Notes: a model not told the origin generated them from the letters alone. A stretch of 8,180 nt of DNA from Candidatus Shapirobacteria bacterium (GCA_003647605.1 QMND01000023.1:1-8180); one strand, 5' to 3'. Positions 1 to 6,046 are shown, numbered from the stretch's first letter. Numbers and translations are program-made.

Positions 1-575
1 AAAATACAAAGTGTTAAAAGGATTGAGATTAATAAGAAACCTGATGGTTAAAGATATTCCAAAAGAACTTTTTTCTGGAATCGTAGAAGTTGATGAAACC
101 TATCTTGGAGGACAAAAGAAAAACAAAAGAAAGAGTCAGCTAAAAAAAGATAAACAAATTTTTGAAAAAGAATCAAAAAGAGGTTTTGGAACAACAAAAC
201 AACCAATCTTTGGAATATTATGCCGATCAGGCAAAGTTTATGCCAAACTAGTTGACAGGACAGAAGCTGGAGATTTATTACCAATTATCAGTGGCAGAGT
301 AAAAGTAGGTACAAGGATTTGTTCAGATACCTGGAGAGCTTATACAGGACTAGCTACCAAAGGATATGTCCGAGGTAAAAACCATATTAATGGATTAGAA
401 GGATTTTGGGGTTATTTAAAAAGACAATTGGCTTCTAGAGGTGGGATCAGAAGAAAACGGTTACCTCTATATCTAGCTGAATATGTTTGGAGGTATAATC
501 ATAGAAAATTATCAATTAAGCAACAGGTTAACAGACTATTAAATTTAGTGGCTAAAATTTAACTTTATTTAAGCC
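1..575 (+). mobile_element. 3' part of an IS1595-type insertion sequence
   Basis: The element includes the transposase gene and probably ends shortly after its stop. Read on the minus strand, the sequence from 575 begins GGCTTAAATAAAG; IS1595 ends commonly begin with GG, so 575 is a possible right end. The left end and its inverted repeat lie outside the window, so neither the boundary nor a target-site duplication can be verified. Confidence 0.4.
2..562 (+). CDS. IS1595-family (ISXO2-like) transposase, 5' end outside window
   Basis: DDE-type transposase of the IS1595/ISXO2 group, which cuts and joins IS ends. Counting from the GTG at 11, the visible part has the first Asp in VEVDETYLGG (D28), a second in SDTWRAY (D106), and HINGLEGFWGYLKR (about 125-138), which carries the third catalytic position (Asn/Glu in this family) and the Lys/Arg-rich tail. 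The frame is open to the window edge (K-Y-K before the GTG), so I treat it as 5'-truncated by the window, not as a 183-residue protein. The N-terminal zinc ribbon usual in this family would lie upstream. A Lys/Arg-rich stretch (36-57) follows the first Asp. The visible catalytic part is intact and ends in TAA. Family assignment is from motifs only. Confidence 0.85.
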   Translation, partial: KYKVLKGLRLIRNLMVKDIPKELFSGIVEVDETYLGGQKKNKRKSQLKKDKQIFEKESKRGFGTTKQPIFGILCRSGKVYAKLVDRTEAGDLLPIISGRVKVGTRICSDTWRAYTGLATKGYVRGKNHINGLEGFWGYLKRQLASRGGIRRKRLPLYLAEYVWRYNHRKLSIKQQVNRLLNLVAKI

Positions 576-577
576 TT

Positions 578-597
578 TTTTTATCTGTTTTTATCTG
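578..597 (+). repeat. tandem 10-bp direct repeat
   Basis: TTTTTATCTG occurs twice without a gap (578-587 and 588-597), between the IS1595 transposase stop and the permease gene. The second copy supplies the TG of the extended -10 in front of the permease. A 12-bp part (583-594) is repeated in inverted orientation just after the permease stop (1342-1353). This may be chance in AT-rich DNA or a trace of insertion. Confidence 0.6.
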
Positions 598-604
598 CTA
601 AAAT
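596..604 (+). promoter_or_regulatory. extended -10 promoter of the TSUP permease, predicted leaderless
   Basis: TGC-TAAAAT: the TG is at 596-597 and the hexamer at 599-604. Six bases (605-610) separate it from the ATG at 611, so transcription would begin at or next to the start codon. No consensus -35 is seen at the usual distance and there is no Shine-Dalgarno sequence. Confidence 0.5.
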
Positions 605-610
605 AAACTC

Positions 611-1345
611 ATGGAATTCATATTGCTAGCATTGCTTGGGCTCACCATGGGGCTTGTTACATCAATCTCAGGTGGTGCGGGCGTTTTTGCTGTCCCCACA
701 ATGCTAGCATTCGGGATCCCGCCCATAAATGTGCTCGCACTCAACCGCACTTCTGATGTAGGTGTTGTTTTCGGAGCCTTACGCAAATATCACAAATCCA
801 AAAACATTGACTGGAAACTTGCCTTATTAGTTGCAATTCCATTGAGTATTGGAGCACTCGCCGGTGTAAATTTTGTTATCAATATTCCAGAAAATATACT
901 CAACTACATTATACTTGCTGGGGTCTTCGTCGGAACTTTTTTCCTGCTTAAACCAATTAAGCCACAGCAAGTTACCCAATCAAAATCTTTCAGCAAACTT
1001 GGCTACGTTTTCTTGCTCGCAGTTGGTTTTTGGAGTGGTGCTCTCGGCATGGCAGGAGCCACATTTGCGGTTCTTGTACTCGCACATTTCTTTAACAAAA
1101 CATTCTTACAGGCAAGAGCAACAGACATTGTAGCTGCAATACCTGAAACGCTTATTTCAACAACGGTACTATATTTTGGATCAACCGTTTCATTTGCTTT
1201 TCTACTCACAATACTTGTTTCAAGTTTTGTAGGAGCATGGGTGGGATCCCATTTAGCAGTTAAACACGGTAGTGTTTTCATCAAGAGAGGAATGATTTTA
1301 ATTTCAATAGTTATGATCATTAAAGTCATAGTTGATTTCCTATAA
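611..1345 (+). CDS. TauE/SafE (TSUP) family membrane permease
   Basis: A 244-residue integral membrane protein of the 4-toluene sulfonate uptake (TSUP) family. Characterised members move sulfite, sulfonates or other small organosulfur anions; the substrate here cannot be told. The two-fold internal repeat of the family is visible: VTSISGGAGVFAVP (16-29) with NRTSD (45-49) in the first half, and WSGALGMAGATFAV (141-154) with QARATD (167-172) in the second. Hydrophobic segments cover about 1-30, 68-91, 96-113, 130-160, 173-190, 194-213 and 226-244, and the length is typical. The ATG lies 6 nt after a TAAAAT box. Base and codon use (CTC, CGC, GCA-rich) look unlike the AT-rich neighbours, and an attC-like fold-back follows 18 bp after the stop, so horizontal acquisition as a cassette is likely. 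Confidence 0.88.
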   Translation: MEFILLALLGLTMGLVTSISGGAGVFAVPTMLAFGIPPINVLALNRTSDVGVVFGALRKYHKSKNIDWKLALLVAIPLSIGALAGVNFVINIPENILNYIILAGVFVGTFFLLKPIKPQQVTQSKSFSKLGYVFLLAVGFWSGALGMAGATFAVLVLAHFFNKTFLQARATDIVAAIPETLISTTVLYFGSTVSFAFLLTILVSSFVGAWVGSHLAVKHGSVFIKRGMILISIVMIIKVIVDFL

Positions 1346-1363
1346 AAACAGATGAAATTCATC

Positions 1364-1491
1364 GCCTAACACAGAATATGCGGTTCCGTTCGTCGTTGTA
1401 CCTCCCCCCTCACTCCACCCATGTTTGCCAGTAGTAAGCACTTCGTGCAATTATGCTACTGGCAAACATCGCATATACTGAAACGTTATAC
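1364..1491 (+). other. attC-like (integron cassette) fold-back element
   Basis: A 128-bp stretch that is GC-richer than its surroundings and has nested inverted repeats. The outer boxes are GCCTAAC (1364-1370), matching the attC R'' consensus RYYYAAC, and GTTATAC (1485-1491), which fits GTTRRRY except for one base. Inside, ATATGCG (1376-1382) pairs with CGCATAT (1470-1476), with CAG/CTG just outside. The core is a perfect 14-bp inverted repeat (1421-1434 with 1456-1469) enclosing a small GCAC-TTC-GTGC hairpin. An unpaired C-rich arm (1383-1420) makes the fold asymmetric, which is unusual for attC. Size and position directly after a transferred gene fit a cassette site. No integrase is in view. 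The core hairpin could also act as the permease terminator. Confidence 0.55.
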
Positions 1492-1540
1492 GACATTTGA
1501 ACTTTGGTCTATTATCGAATTATATATAAAATAATGTGAC

Positions 1541-1565
1541 TTTGACTTAAGGGTAAAAAAGTGTG
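1541..1565 (+). repeat. left terminal inverted repeat of the IS256-type element
   Basis: Matches the reverse complement of 2711-2735 at 18 of 25 positions, centred on a shared GGGTAA block (TTAAGGGTAA here, TTATGGGTAA at the right end). Paired by eye; the exact outer edges are uncertain. Confidence 0.5.
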
Positions 1566-1611
1566 TTTTTTTTGATATGTTTTGACCATAGATTTCAGTA
1601 AAAGTTTAGAT

Positions 1612-1617
1612 TACAAT
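1612..1617 (+). promoter_or_regulatory. -10 box before the transposase ATG, predicted leaderless
   Basis: TACAAT followed by six bases and the ATG at 1624, the same geometry as other starts in this window. No upstream TG, -35 or Shine-Dalgarno is evident. Its position argues that 1624 is the true start although it lies in a different frame from the transposase body. Confidence 0.4.
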
Positions 1618-1623
1618 TTTCAG

Positions 1624-2729
1624 ATGAAAAAAAACATATCAATTCTCGTCGTATTATCGGTTGTCCTTTTTGTCACCAACCAGCTCGTAAAAATGGTTTT
1701 TCATCAGCAAATAAAATCAGATATTGGTGTCCTAGTTGCCATAAATCATTTGGACGGAAACAAAAACTACCTTCAAAGTGGAAAGATTTTTTTAATTTCT
1801 ATTGCTTAGTTTTAAGTAAAACCAATCGTGAATCTTTAGTTAAACAAAAAGGAATTAGCCGTAAAACACTAGGATTAAGCTTTAAGAGTTTTTTTGACTA
1901 CCCCTTATCACCAAGAATTGTTTGGCAGATATTACCACCAAAATTATTATCATCAAACAAACCATGGGTTTATGGCACTGACGGTAAATGGTTGCATAGA
2001 AAAGGAGTAATTCTTAACCATAGAGATATTGCTAACAAAGAAAATCTGTGGTGGTCTAGCCATCCTAGTGAGTCATACTATGCCTATCATAAAGATTTGC
2101 TTAAATTATCAACACTACTGAGTAAAAATCATTTACCAATTGGCACTGTCAGTGGCTGGAAAGGGTCGACTGTATCTGCAATAACCAGTAACTTTGGCAA
2201 GATTCCTTATCAAAGGTGTTTAATCCATATTTTAAGATCAGTAAAGACATTATTACCAAAAAAAAGTCCAATAATAGCTACTCGAAAATTACGCCAAATT
2301 GCTTTAAAAATTATTCATCTTAAAGATGAAATAGAAATCTGGCGTTGGCAGGAAAAACTAATTGATTGGAAAATTGAACATGGCAAGTTATTAACTACTA
2401 AAACAATAGGTAAAAATACTAAAAAGGAATGGTGGTACACTCATGGGAATTTACGAAGAGCTTGGCGTTTACTGACCAAAGACCATGACCCTTTTTTCAC
2501 CTATTTAAACTCTGAATTAATTCCTAAATCAAACAACTCTTTGGAAGGAGTAAATAGCCAATTAAAACAAAAACTAGGAGATCACATAGGAATGAAATAT
2601 CAACAACAAATTGTTTTTATTTTTTGGTATTTTACTTTTTCCAGAGTTAAAAATATTTCAGATCTCAAAAAATTATGGGCTGGTTGGAAAAAGCTCTATA
2701 ACTCAAAAAACACATTAAATTACCCATAA
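1624..2729 (+). pseudogene. IS256-family (IS1249-like) transposase, start out of frame and second catalytic Asp missing
   Basis: The body is one open frame from 1602 to the TAA at 2727-2729. It has an N-terminal zinc ribbon, with CPFC encoded at 1662-1673 and CPSC at 1728-1739, and the first Asp in YGTDGKW (codon 1980-1982). PYQRCLIH is the conserved Cys/His segment, and NNSLEGVNSQL carries the catalytic Glu (2544-2546), followed by a Trp-rich FWYF tail. No ATG, GTG or TTG exists in this frame before the TTG at 1992, which would remove the zinc ribbon and first Asp. The likely start is the ATG at 1624, one frame away and followed at once by A8 (1627-1634). A -1 slip there would join the frames, as would one extra A. 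Where an Asp is expected, the protein reads TVSGWKG (Gly codon 2154-2156). Either a decayed gene or one needing frameshifting; the missing Asp favours decay. Confidence 0.65.
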
Positions 2730-2735
2730 ACCAAA
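2711..2735 (-). repeat. right terminal inverted repeat of the IS256-type element
   Basis: Partner of 1541-1565. It overlaps the last six codons and the stop of the transposase, so the protein C-terminus is encoded inside the element end. Confidence 0.5.
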
Positions 2736-2832
2736 AATAATCGAACTCCTTTTAATTTTTTTTGTAACTCTGCCGATACTCGGGCTGAAATATTAGTACT
2801 CCAACGGTTGGTAAAAGCGCAAACCAAAGCCT
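2736..2832. other. short interval between the IS and the spoIID-type gene, possible gene remnant
   Basis: On the minus strand an open frame of about 35 codons runs from a TTG at 2827 to a TAA at 2720-2722, crossing the presumed IS end. It begins LVCAFTNRWST and contains ELQKKLKGVRLF. The plus strand is also open here, in the transposase frame after its stop. Either could be the end of a gene cut by the IS. I recognise neither product. CCAACGGTTGG (2802-2812) is a small palindrome, but no T-run follows it, so I see no clear terminator for the spoIID-type gene. Confidence 0.3.
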
Positions 2833-4557
2833 TTATTTCTTTTCTATATTAAACAAAGATGATTTGATCGTAATTGCTCCTGGAGCTCGCAAAATAAATA
2901 TTTTTTTAAAGTCGCCAGCATCGAAAGTAAAACCACCATTGTCAGTTTCCACTCTTACCTGACTAGTATAACCAGCTGTTGAATAATTAACATGAATCGA
3001 GTGAATCGCCGAAATCGGTCCTCCGTGAGAACTAACCTGACGAGCCAATTCCTGCTCAGACCAAGCATTAGGATCGTTACCTCCAAAACAACCACCTGAG
3101 TTAATTTGAGATAAGTGAGAAAAATCCTTATTTTTGCTGTAATACAACACCGCATTTAAAACATCGGCGAATTCTGTTTGGGTTAGCCATGGATGAGAAC
3201 GGCCACAGGCTAAATTACTTCTAGTTTTATACCAGCCTTTGTAATACCAAGGTGAATCCGATATTTTTTCATAAGCATTTTGGGGCCAACAAGACTGGTT
3301 GTTGCAGGTTGTATCCCATAGTTGAGGGGTTGAATGTCCCAAAGACGAATAGCCGTAAATAGCTCCGCCTGAAGTAGAGGCATACATAGTTGAAAAAACC
3401 TCGTTGGTGGCATTACTCACAATAACTTGACCTTTAGTTTGTTGAACTGCATTTCTCCATACCCCAGGATTTGCCAATCTATTAGGTGAATACACCTGAC
3501 ATGCTTCTGTGGTGCAAATAGAACCACTGCTTTGGCGTCTGGACATACGCCAACCTGTATAAGCCAAGGCATAGGTTCTGGCCGCGATTGCTTGAGCCTT
3601 GAGAGCTTCCATTCCTCCTTCTCCTCCCCATTTAGTCGGCATTTCGGCAATACCAACCAAATAATTATCCTCAAATGCCAATGTACCTCTAGAAGTTGGA
3701 ATCGAAGTAGGTGAATTTATGTGTTCAATTCTAATATTGCCATAATATGCTTTCAAAATATCTTGATAGGACTGGCCTTTTTTACTGCGACCAAAAGCTC
3801 CAAACTGACTCATACCTTTTCTGTGTGGAGCTCCGAAAGAAAACAAGGCAAACGCCGGTGAAAAACCAGGATTAAAATCAGCCCTAGAAGCAGGATCTTG
3901 TGAAGATGATACATTGCCTACCGAAGTATTAAACATAGCCGTTTTTTCGGCAATTAAAGCCTGTTGTTTTTTACTTAACTCAGCTTTGTAATCTTCAGCC
4001 TTTTTAATTTCTCCCGACAAAAAGCCAAATCTTTTTTCTAATGACTGTTTTATATGGCCAACTCTTATTTTTTGTTTTTTCAACTCCTCTTTGTTTTTAT
4101 TTAAATCGATTATGTCTTGATTAAAATTAGCGATCATTTGTGAATCTTGGTTGATAACTGATTGATACCACGAATACTGACGAATTAAACTGTGCCCCTC
4201 CGAAGTTGAGAAAAAAATTAAAAAAGGATTGAATTTTTTCGTATTTTTGTAAAGTCTTTTTACCCTTTCTGACAATAATATCTTTTGGACTGTCAAATCC
4301 GCCTCTTTGTCTATCAATCTAGTATTACTATCTTTAATTTGTTTTTCGATAGCGTAAATCTGATTTTTAACATATCCTATTTTTAGCTTAATATTAGCCG
4401 ACTCCTTTTTTAAAGGTGCTATTGATTTCTCTAATTCAGCAATTTGTTTGGAAATTTTGGAAATTTCCTGATCTAAATCTAAAGCCAAAATTACTTTTTG
4501 AAAAGTAAAAGTTGATAAAAAAACAATCAACAATATTAACCCTATTTTCCTAATCAC
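2833..4557 (-). CDS. secreted coiled-coil protein with SpoIID/LytB-type glycan-cleaving domain
   Basis: 574 residues. A signal or anchor segment (about 5-26) is followed by two Lys/Glu/Gln-rich coiled-coil stretches (28-105 and 137-207), like those that hold wall hydrolases at the envelope. A short Ser/Pro linker leads to a SpoIID-like domain (about 236-565). GAPHRKGMSQFGAFG (242-256) matches the GHGxGMSQxGA motif with the second Gly-His altered; YLVGIAEMP holds the Glu (E305) aligned with the SpoIID catalytic Glu; EALKAQAIAARTYAL (317-331) is the family signature; FILRAPGA is near the end. SpoIID is a lytic transglycosylase acting on denuded peptidoglycan glycan, so a wall-remodelling role outside sporulation is likely. 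Cys 348, 353, 418, 423, 451 and 490 could form disulfides. The GTG start is the first after an in-frame TAG and lies 6 nt after a TAGAAT box. Confidence 0.88.
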   Translation of the reverse strand: MIRKIGLILLIVFLSTFTFQKVILALDLDQEISKISKQIAELEKSIAPLKKESANIKLKIGYVKNQIYAIEKQIKDSNTRLIDKEADLTVQKILLSERVKRLYKNTKKFNPFLIFFSTSEGHSLIRQYSWYQSVINQDSQMIANFNQDIIDLNKNKEELKKQKIRVGHIKQSLEKRFGFLSGEIKKAEDYKAELSKKQQALIAEKTAMFNTSVGNVSSSQDPASRADFNPGFSPAFALFSFGAPHRKGMSQFGAFGRSKKGQSYQDILKAYYGNIRIEHINSPTSIPTSRGTLAFEDNYLVGIAEMPTKWGGEGGMEALKAQAIAARTYALAYTGWRMSRRQSSGSICTTEACQVYSPNRLANPGVWRNAVQQTKGQVIVSNATNEVFSTMYASTSGGAIYGYSSLGHSTPQLWDTTCNNQSCWPQNAYEKISDSPWYYKGWYKTRSNLACGRSHPWLTQTEFADVLNAVLYYSKNKDFSHLSQINSGGCFGGNDPNAWSEQELARQVSSHGGPISAIHSIHVNYSTAGYTSQVRVETDNGGFTFDAGDFKKIFILRAPGAITIKSSLFNIEKK

Positions 4558-4563
4558 AAATTC

Positions 4564-4572
4564 ATTCTAACA
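4564..4572 (-). promoter_or_regulatory. extended -10 promoter of the spoIID-type gene, predicted leaderless
   Basis: On the minus strand TGT-TAGAAT, then six bases, then the GTG at 4557. No -35 consensus lies 17 bp upstream, where the opposing promoter sits. No Shine-Dalgarno is present. Confidence 0.55.
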
Positions 4573-4577
4573 TTTTA

Positions 4578-4586
4578 TGTTATACT
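4578..4586 (+). promoter_or_regulatory. extended -10 promoter of the pilin-like pair, predicted leaderless
   Basis: TGT-TATACT followed by seven bases and the ATG at 4594. The hexamer at -35 distance (4558-4563, AAATTC) is not a consensus. The mirror-image box for the minus-strand gene lies only 11 bp away (4564-4569), so both promoters cannot be occupied at once. Confidence 0.6.
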
Positions 4587-4593
4587 GAAAATT

Positions 4594-5019
4594 ATGAATT
4601 TTTGGCAAAAATTGACAATAAAAATCGTTGCACTTGTATCGCTGGGAATGTTTTTGATTCCTATTTTGTCTCCAACCATGGCAATAGACAAAGCCGATGG
4701 TTTTTGTGACTCAACTGGAAATGGGGCTGATTCGCCTCACCCCCAAGTAGACACTGCTTTGGGTTGTATTCCTGTTGATATGGGTGAATTCATCCAATGG
4801 TTTTTACCATACCTTTTTGGTATTACAGGTGGAATATCTTTCTTGTTAATGGTCTATGCCTTTATTTTAATGACCACATCTGGTGGAGATCCTAAAAAGG
4901 TCCAAGGTGCCAAAGAAACTTTAACCTCGGCCATTAGTGGCTTGCTACTGTCTATTTTTTCACTCTTTTTACTTAAATTGATTGCCATTGATATATTAAA
5001 AATTCCAGGTATAAATTAA
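4594..5019 (+). CDS. VirB2/TrbC-like pilin family membrane protein with signal peptide
   Basis: 141 residues. The N-terminus is a signal peptide (Lys 6 and 10, hydrophobic 11-26, possible cleavage after SPTMA at 30). A short extracytoplasmic part with two Cys (38 and 58) follows. The rest has two membrane segments (about 70-93 and 111-133) joined by a polar loop TTSGGDPKKVQGAK (94-107). This two-helix hairpin with a G-D-P-K loop is the layout of VirB2/TrbC pilins of type IV secretion and of the many small pilin-like proteins in Patescibacteria. It is followed after 2 nt by a paralogue-like gene. No other type IV secretion component is in view, so the function (pilus subunit, channel or scaffold) is inferred. 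The start fits a leaderless transcript. Confidence 0.65.
   Translation: MNFWQKLTIKIVALVSLGMFLIPILSPTMAIDKADGFCDSTGNGADSPHPQVDTALGCIPVDMGEFIQWFLPYLFGITGGISFLLMVYAFILMTTSGGDPKKVQGAKETLTSAISGLLLSIFSLFLLKLIAIDILKIPGIN
5010..5015 (+). promoter_or_regulatory. possible internal -10 for the second pilin-like gene
   Basis: TATAAA followed by six bases and the ATG at 5022, overlapping the end of the upstream gene. It has the same spacing as the other starts, but there is no upstream TG. The gene may also be read from the upstream promoter. Confidence 0.3.
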
Positions 5020-5021
5020 CT

Positions 5022-5312
5022 ATGGCTACAAATCTACCCAACTACAAAGGAACTCATTTTAGATTTACTGACAGTACTGTTGGTGATGTGATTGGTGTCG
5101 TGTTGCCTTATGTTTACATTATGGCTGGTTTGTCAATGTTTGTAATGTTAATAGTGGGGGGAATACAATTAATGACCGCAGCCGGTGATCCTGCTAGAAC
5201 CAAGGCCGGTTATGGTAAACTTACCGCCGGAGTAATTGGTTTTTTTTTAGTATTTTTGAGTTATGTGATTGTGCAGGTAGTAGAAACAATGTTTGGAGTT
5301 AAAATTCTGTAA
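5022..5312 (+). CDS. second VirB2/TrbC-like two-helix membrane protein
   Basis: 96 residues with membrane segments at about 24-51 and 68-92 and a loop MTAAGDPARTKAGYGK (51-66) that parallels the loop of the preceding protein (SGGDPKKVQGAK). Unlike that protein it has no cleavable signal peptide; a polar 20-residue N-terminus precedes the first helix. The pair look like diverged duplicates and are probably co-transcribed (2-nt gap). The absence of a signal peptide could mean a different topology or an inner-membrane partner of the first pilin. Its stop lies 2 nt from the stop of convergent uppS, leaving no room for a terminator. The pilin-family call rests on layout and loop motif. Confidence 0.62.
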   Translation: MATNLPNYKGTHFRFTDSTVGDVIGVVLPYVYIMAGLSMFVMLIVGGIQLMTAAGDPARTKAGYGKLTAGVIGFFLVFLSYVIVQVVETMFGVKIL

Positions 5313-5314
5313 TT

Positions 5315-6046
5315 CTATTTTCCTTTTCTTCTATCTCGTTGCTGATACCAATAAATAGCTTTTTCTAACTGGGCTGGTCCAAAATCTGGCCACAAAACTT
5401 TAGAAAAATACAATTCAGCGTAAGACATTTGCCACAATAAGAAATTAGATAGCCTAAATTCTCCTCCAGGACGAATTATTATGTCGGGGTCAGGCTGACC
5501 CTTAGTGTACAAATAATTTGACACTAATTTTTCGTTTATTTTACTGGCTGGAATACTGTCTTTAATAATATCTTTAATGGCATGAATTATCTCATCTCGA
5601 CCGCCATAATTTAAGGCTACATTAAATTTAATTCTTTCTTTGTCTAAAACTAGTTTTAAGGTATTTTTAATAGCATCGCGAACTTTAAAAGGAAAAGCCT
5701 GAAAATTTCCCAAAACAAAAAATTTAACACCCTGACTACTATAATCTTTTTTCCATTTTCTAAAAATATCCAAAAGCAAGTTAAAGATTCCCATAACTTC
5801 AGTTTTTGATCTCTTGCGCCAATTTTCTGTAGAAAGGGCATAAATAGTCAAATGCTTTATGCCGATTTTTTGACAATGTTTAATAATAATTTCTAAATTT
5901 TTGGCTCCTGCCTTATGTCCTTCAGTTACACTCAAACCTCTTTTTCTGGCCCAACGCCTATTACCATCCATAATTATACCGATGTGTTTGGGAAGTTTTT
6001 TTGGATCTATTTTTAGACTGGTGAGAAAAGGTAAGATCTTTTTCAT
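5315..6046 (-). CDS. uppS: undecaprenyl diphosphate synthase (cis-prenyltransferase)
   Basis: Condenses isopentenyl diphosphate units onto farnesyl diphosphate to make the C55 lipid carrier for peptidoglycan and surface polymers. It acts in the cytoplasm at the membrane face. All family signatures are present in 243 residues: HIGIIMDGNRRWAR (21-34, catalytic D27), GHKAGAKN, LTIYALSTENWRR-type segment (reads STENWRKRS), LNYGGRDEI, and the C-terminal PDPDIIIRPGGEFRLSNFLLW block with the diphosphate-binding Arg residues, then AELYFSKVLWPDF. The length is normal. The ATG gives 15-20 residues before the first motif, as usual. It has no Shine-Dalgarno and no close -10 box, and the stop of a small upstream ORF abuts its ATG, so it is probably expressed from an upstream promoter. 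Confidence 0.95.
   Translation of the reverse strand: MKKILPFLTSLKIDPKKLPKHIGIIMDGNRRWARKRGLSVTEGHKAGAKNLEIIIKHCQKIGIKHLTIYALSTENWRKRSKTEVMGIFNLLLDIFRKWKKDYSSQGVKFFVLGNFQAFPFKVRDAIKNTLKLVLDKERIKFNVALNYGGRDEIIHAIKDIIKDSIPASKINEKLVSNYLYTKGQPDPDIIIRPGGEFRLSNFLLWQMSYAELYFSKVLWPDFGPAQLEKAIYWYQQRDRRKGK

Larger units (their letters stand above)
1541..2735 (+). mobile_element. IS256-family (IS1249-like) insertion sequence, probably decayed
   Basis: An element of about 1.2 kb bounded by imperfect terminal inverted repeats and filled by one transposase reading frame. The length suits the family. No exact 8-9 bp target duplication is seen: AATAATGTGAC before the left end and AATAATCGAAC after the right end agree at only 8 of 11 positions. 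It lies between the attC-like element and the spoIID-type gene. The broken start and missing Asp in its transposase suggest it is no longer active by itself. Confidence 0.6.

Noticed and set aside
1003..1362. 119-residue minus-strand ORF within the permease
   Set aside because: Antisense to a clear TSUP gene, no recognisable motif; a shadow of its codon use.
1582..1809. 75-residue hydrophobic ORF before the transposase
   Set aside because: It lies over the zinc-ribbon region of the transposase in another frame; the CPxC pairs in the overlapping frame show which is real. Only its ATG at 1624 may serve as the transposase start.
1..2735. composite transposon carrying the permease
   Set aside because: The flanking elements belong to different families (IS1595 and IS256), so they would not mobilise the segment together.
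1530..2746. 11-bp target-site duplication around the IS256-type element
   Set aside because: AATAATGTGAC and AATAATCGAAC match at only 8 of 11 positions and IS256 elements make 8-9 bp duplications; not convincing.
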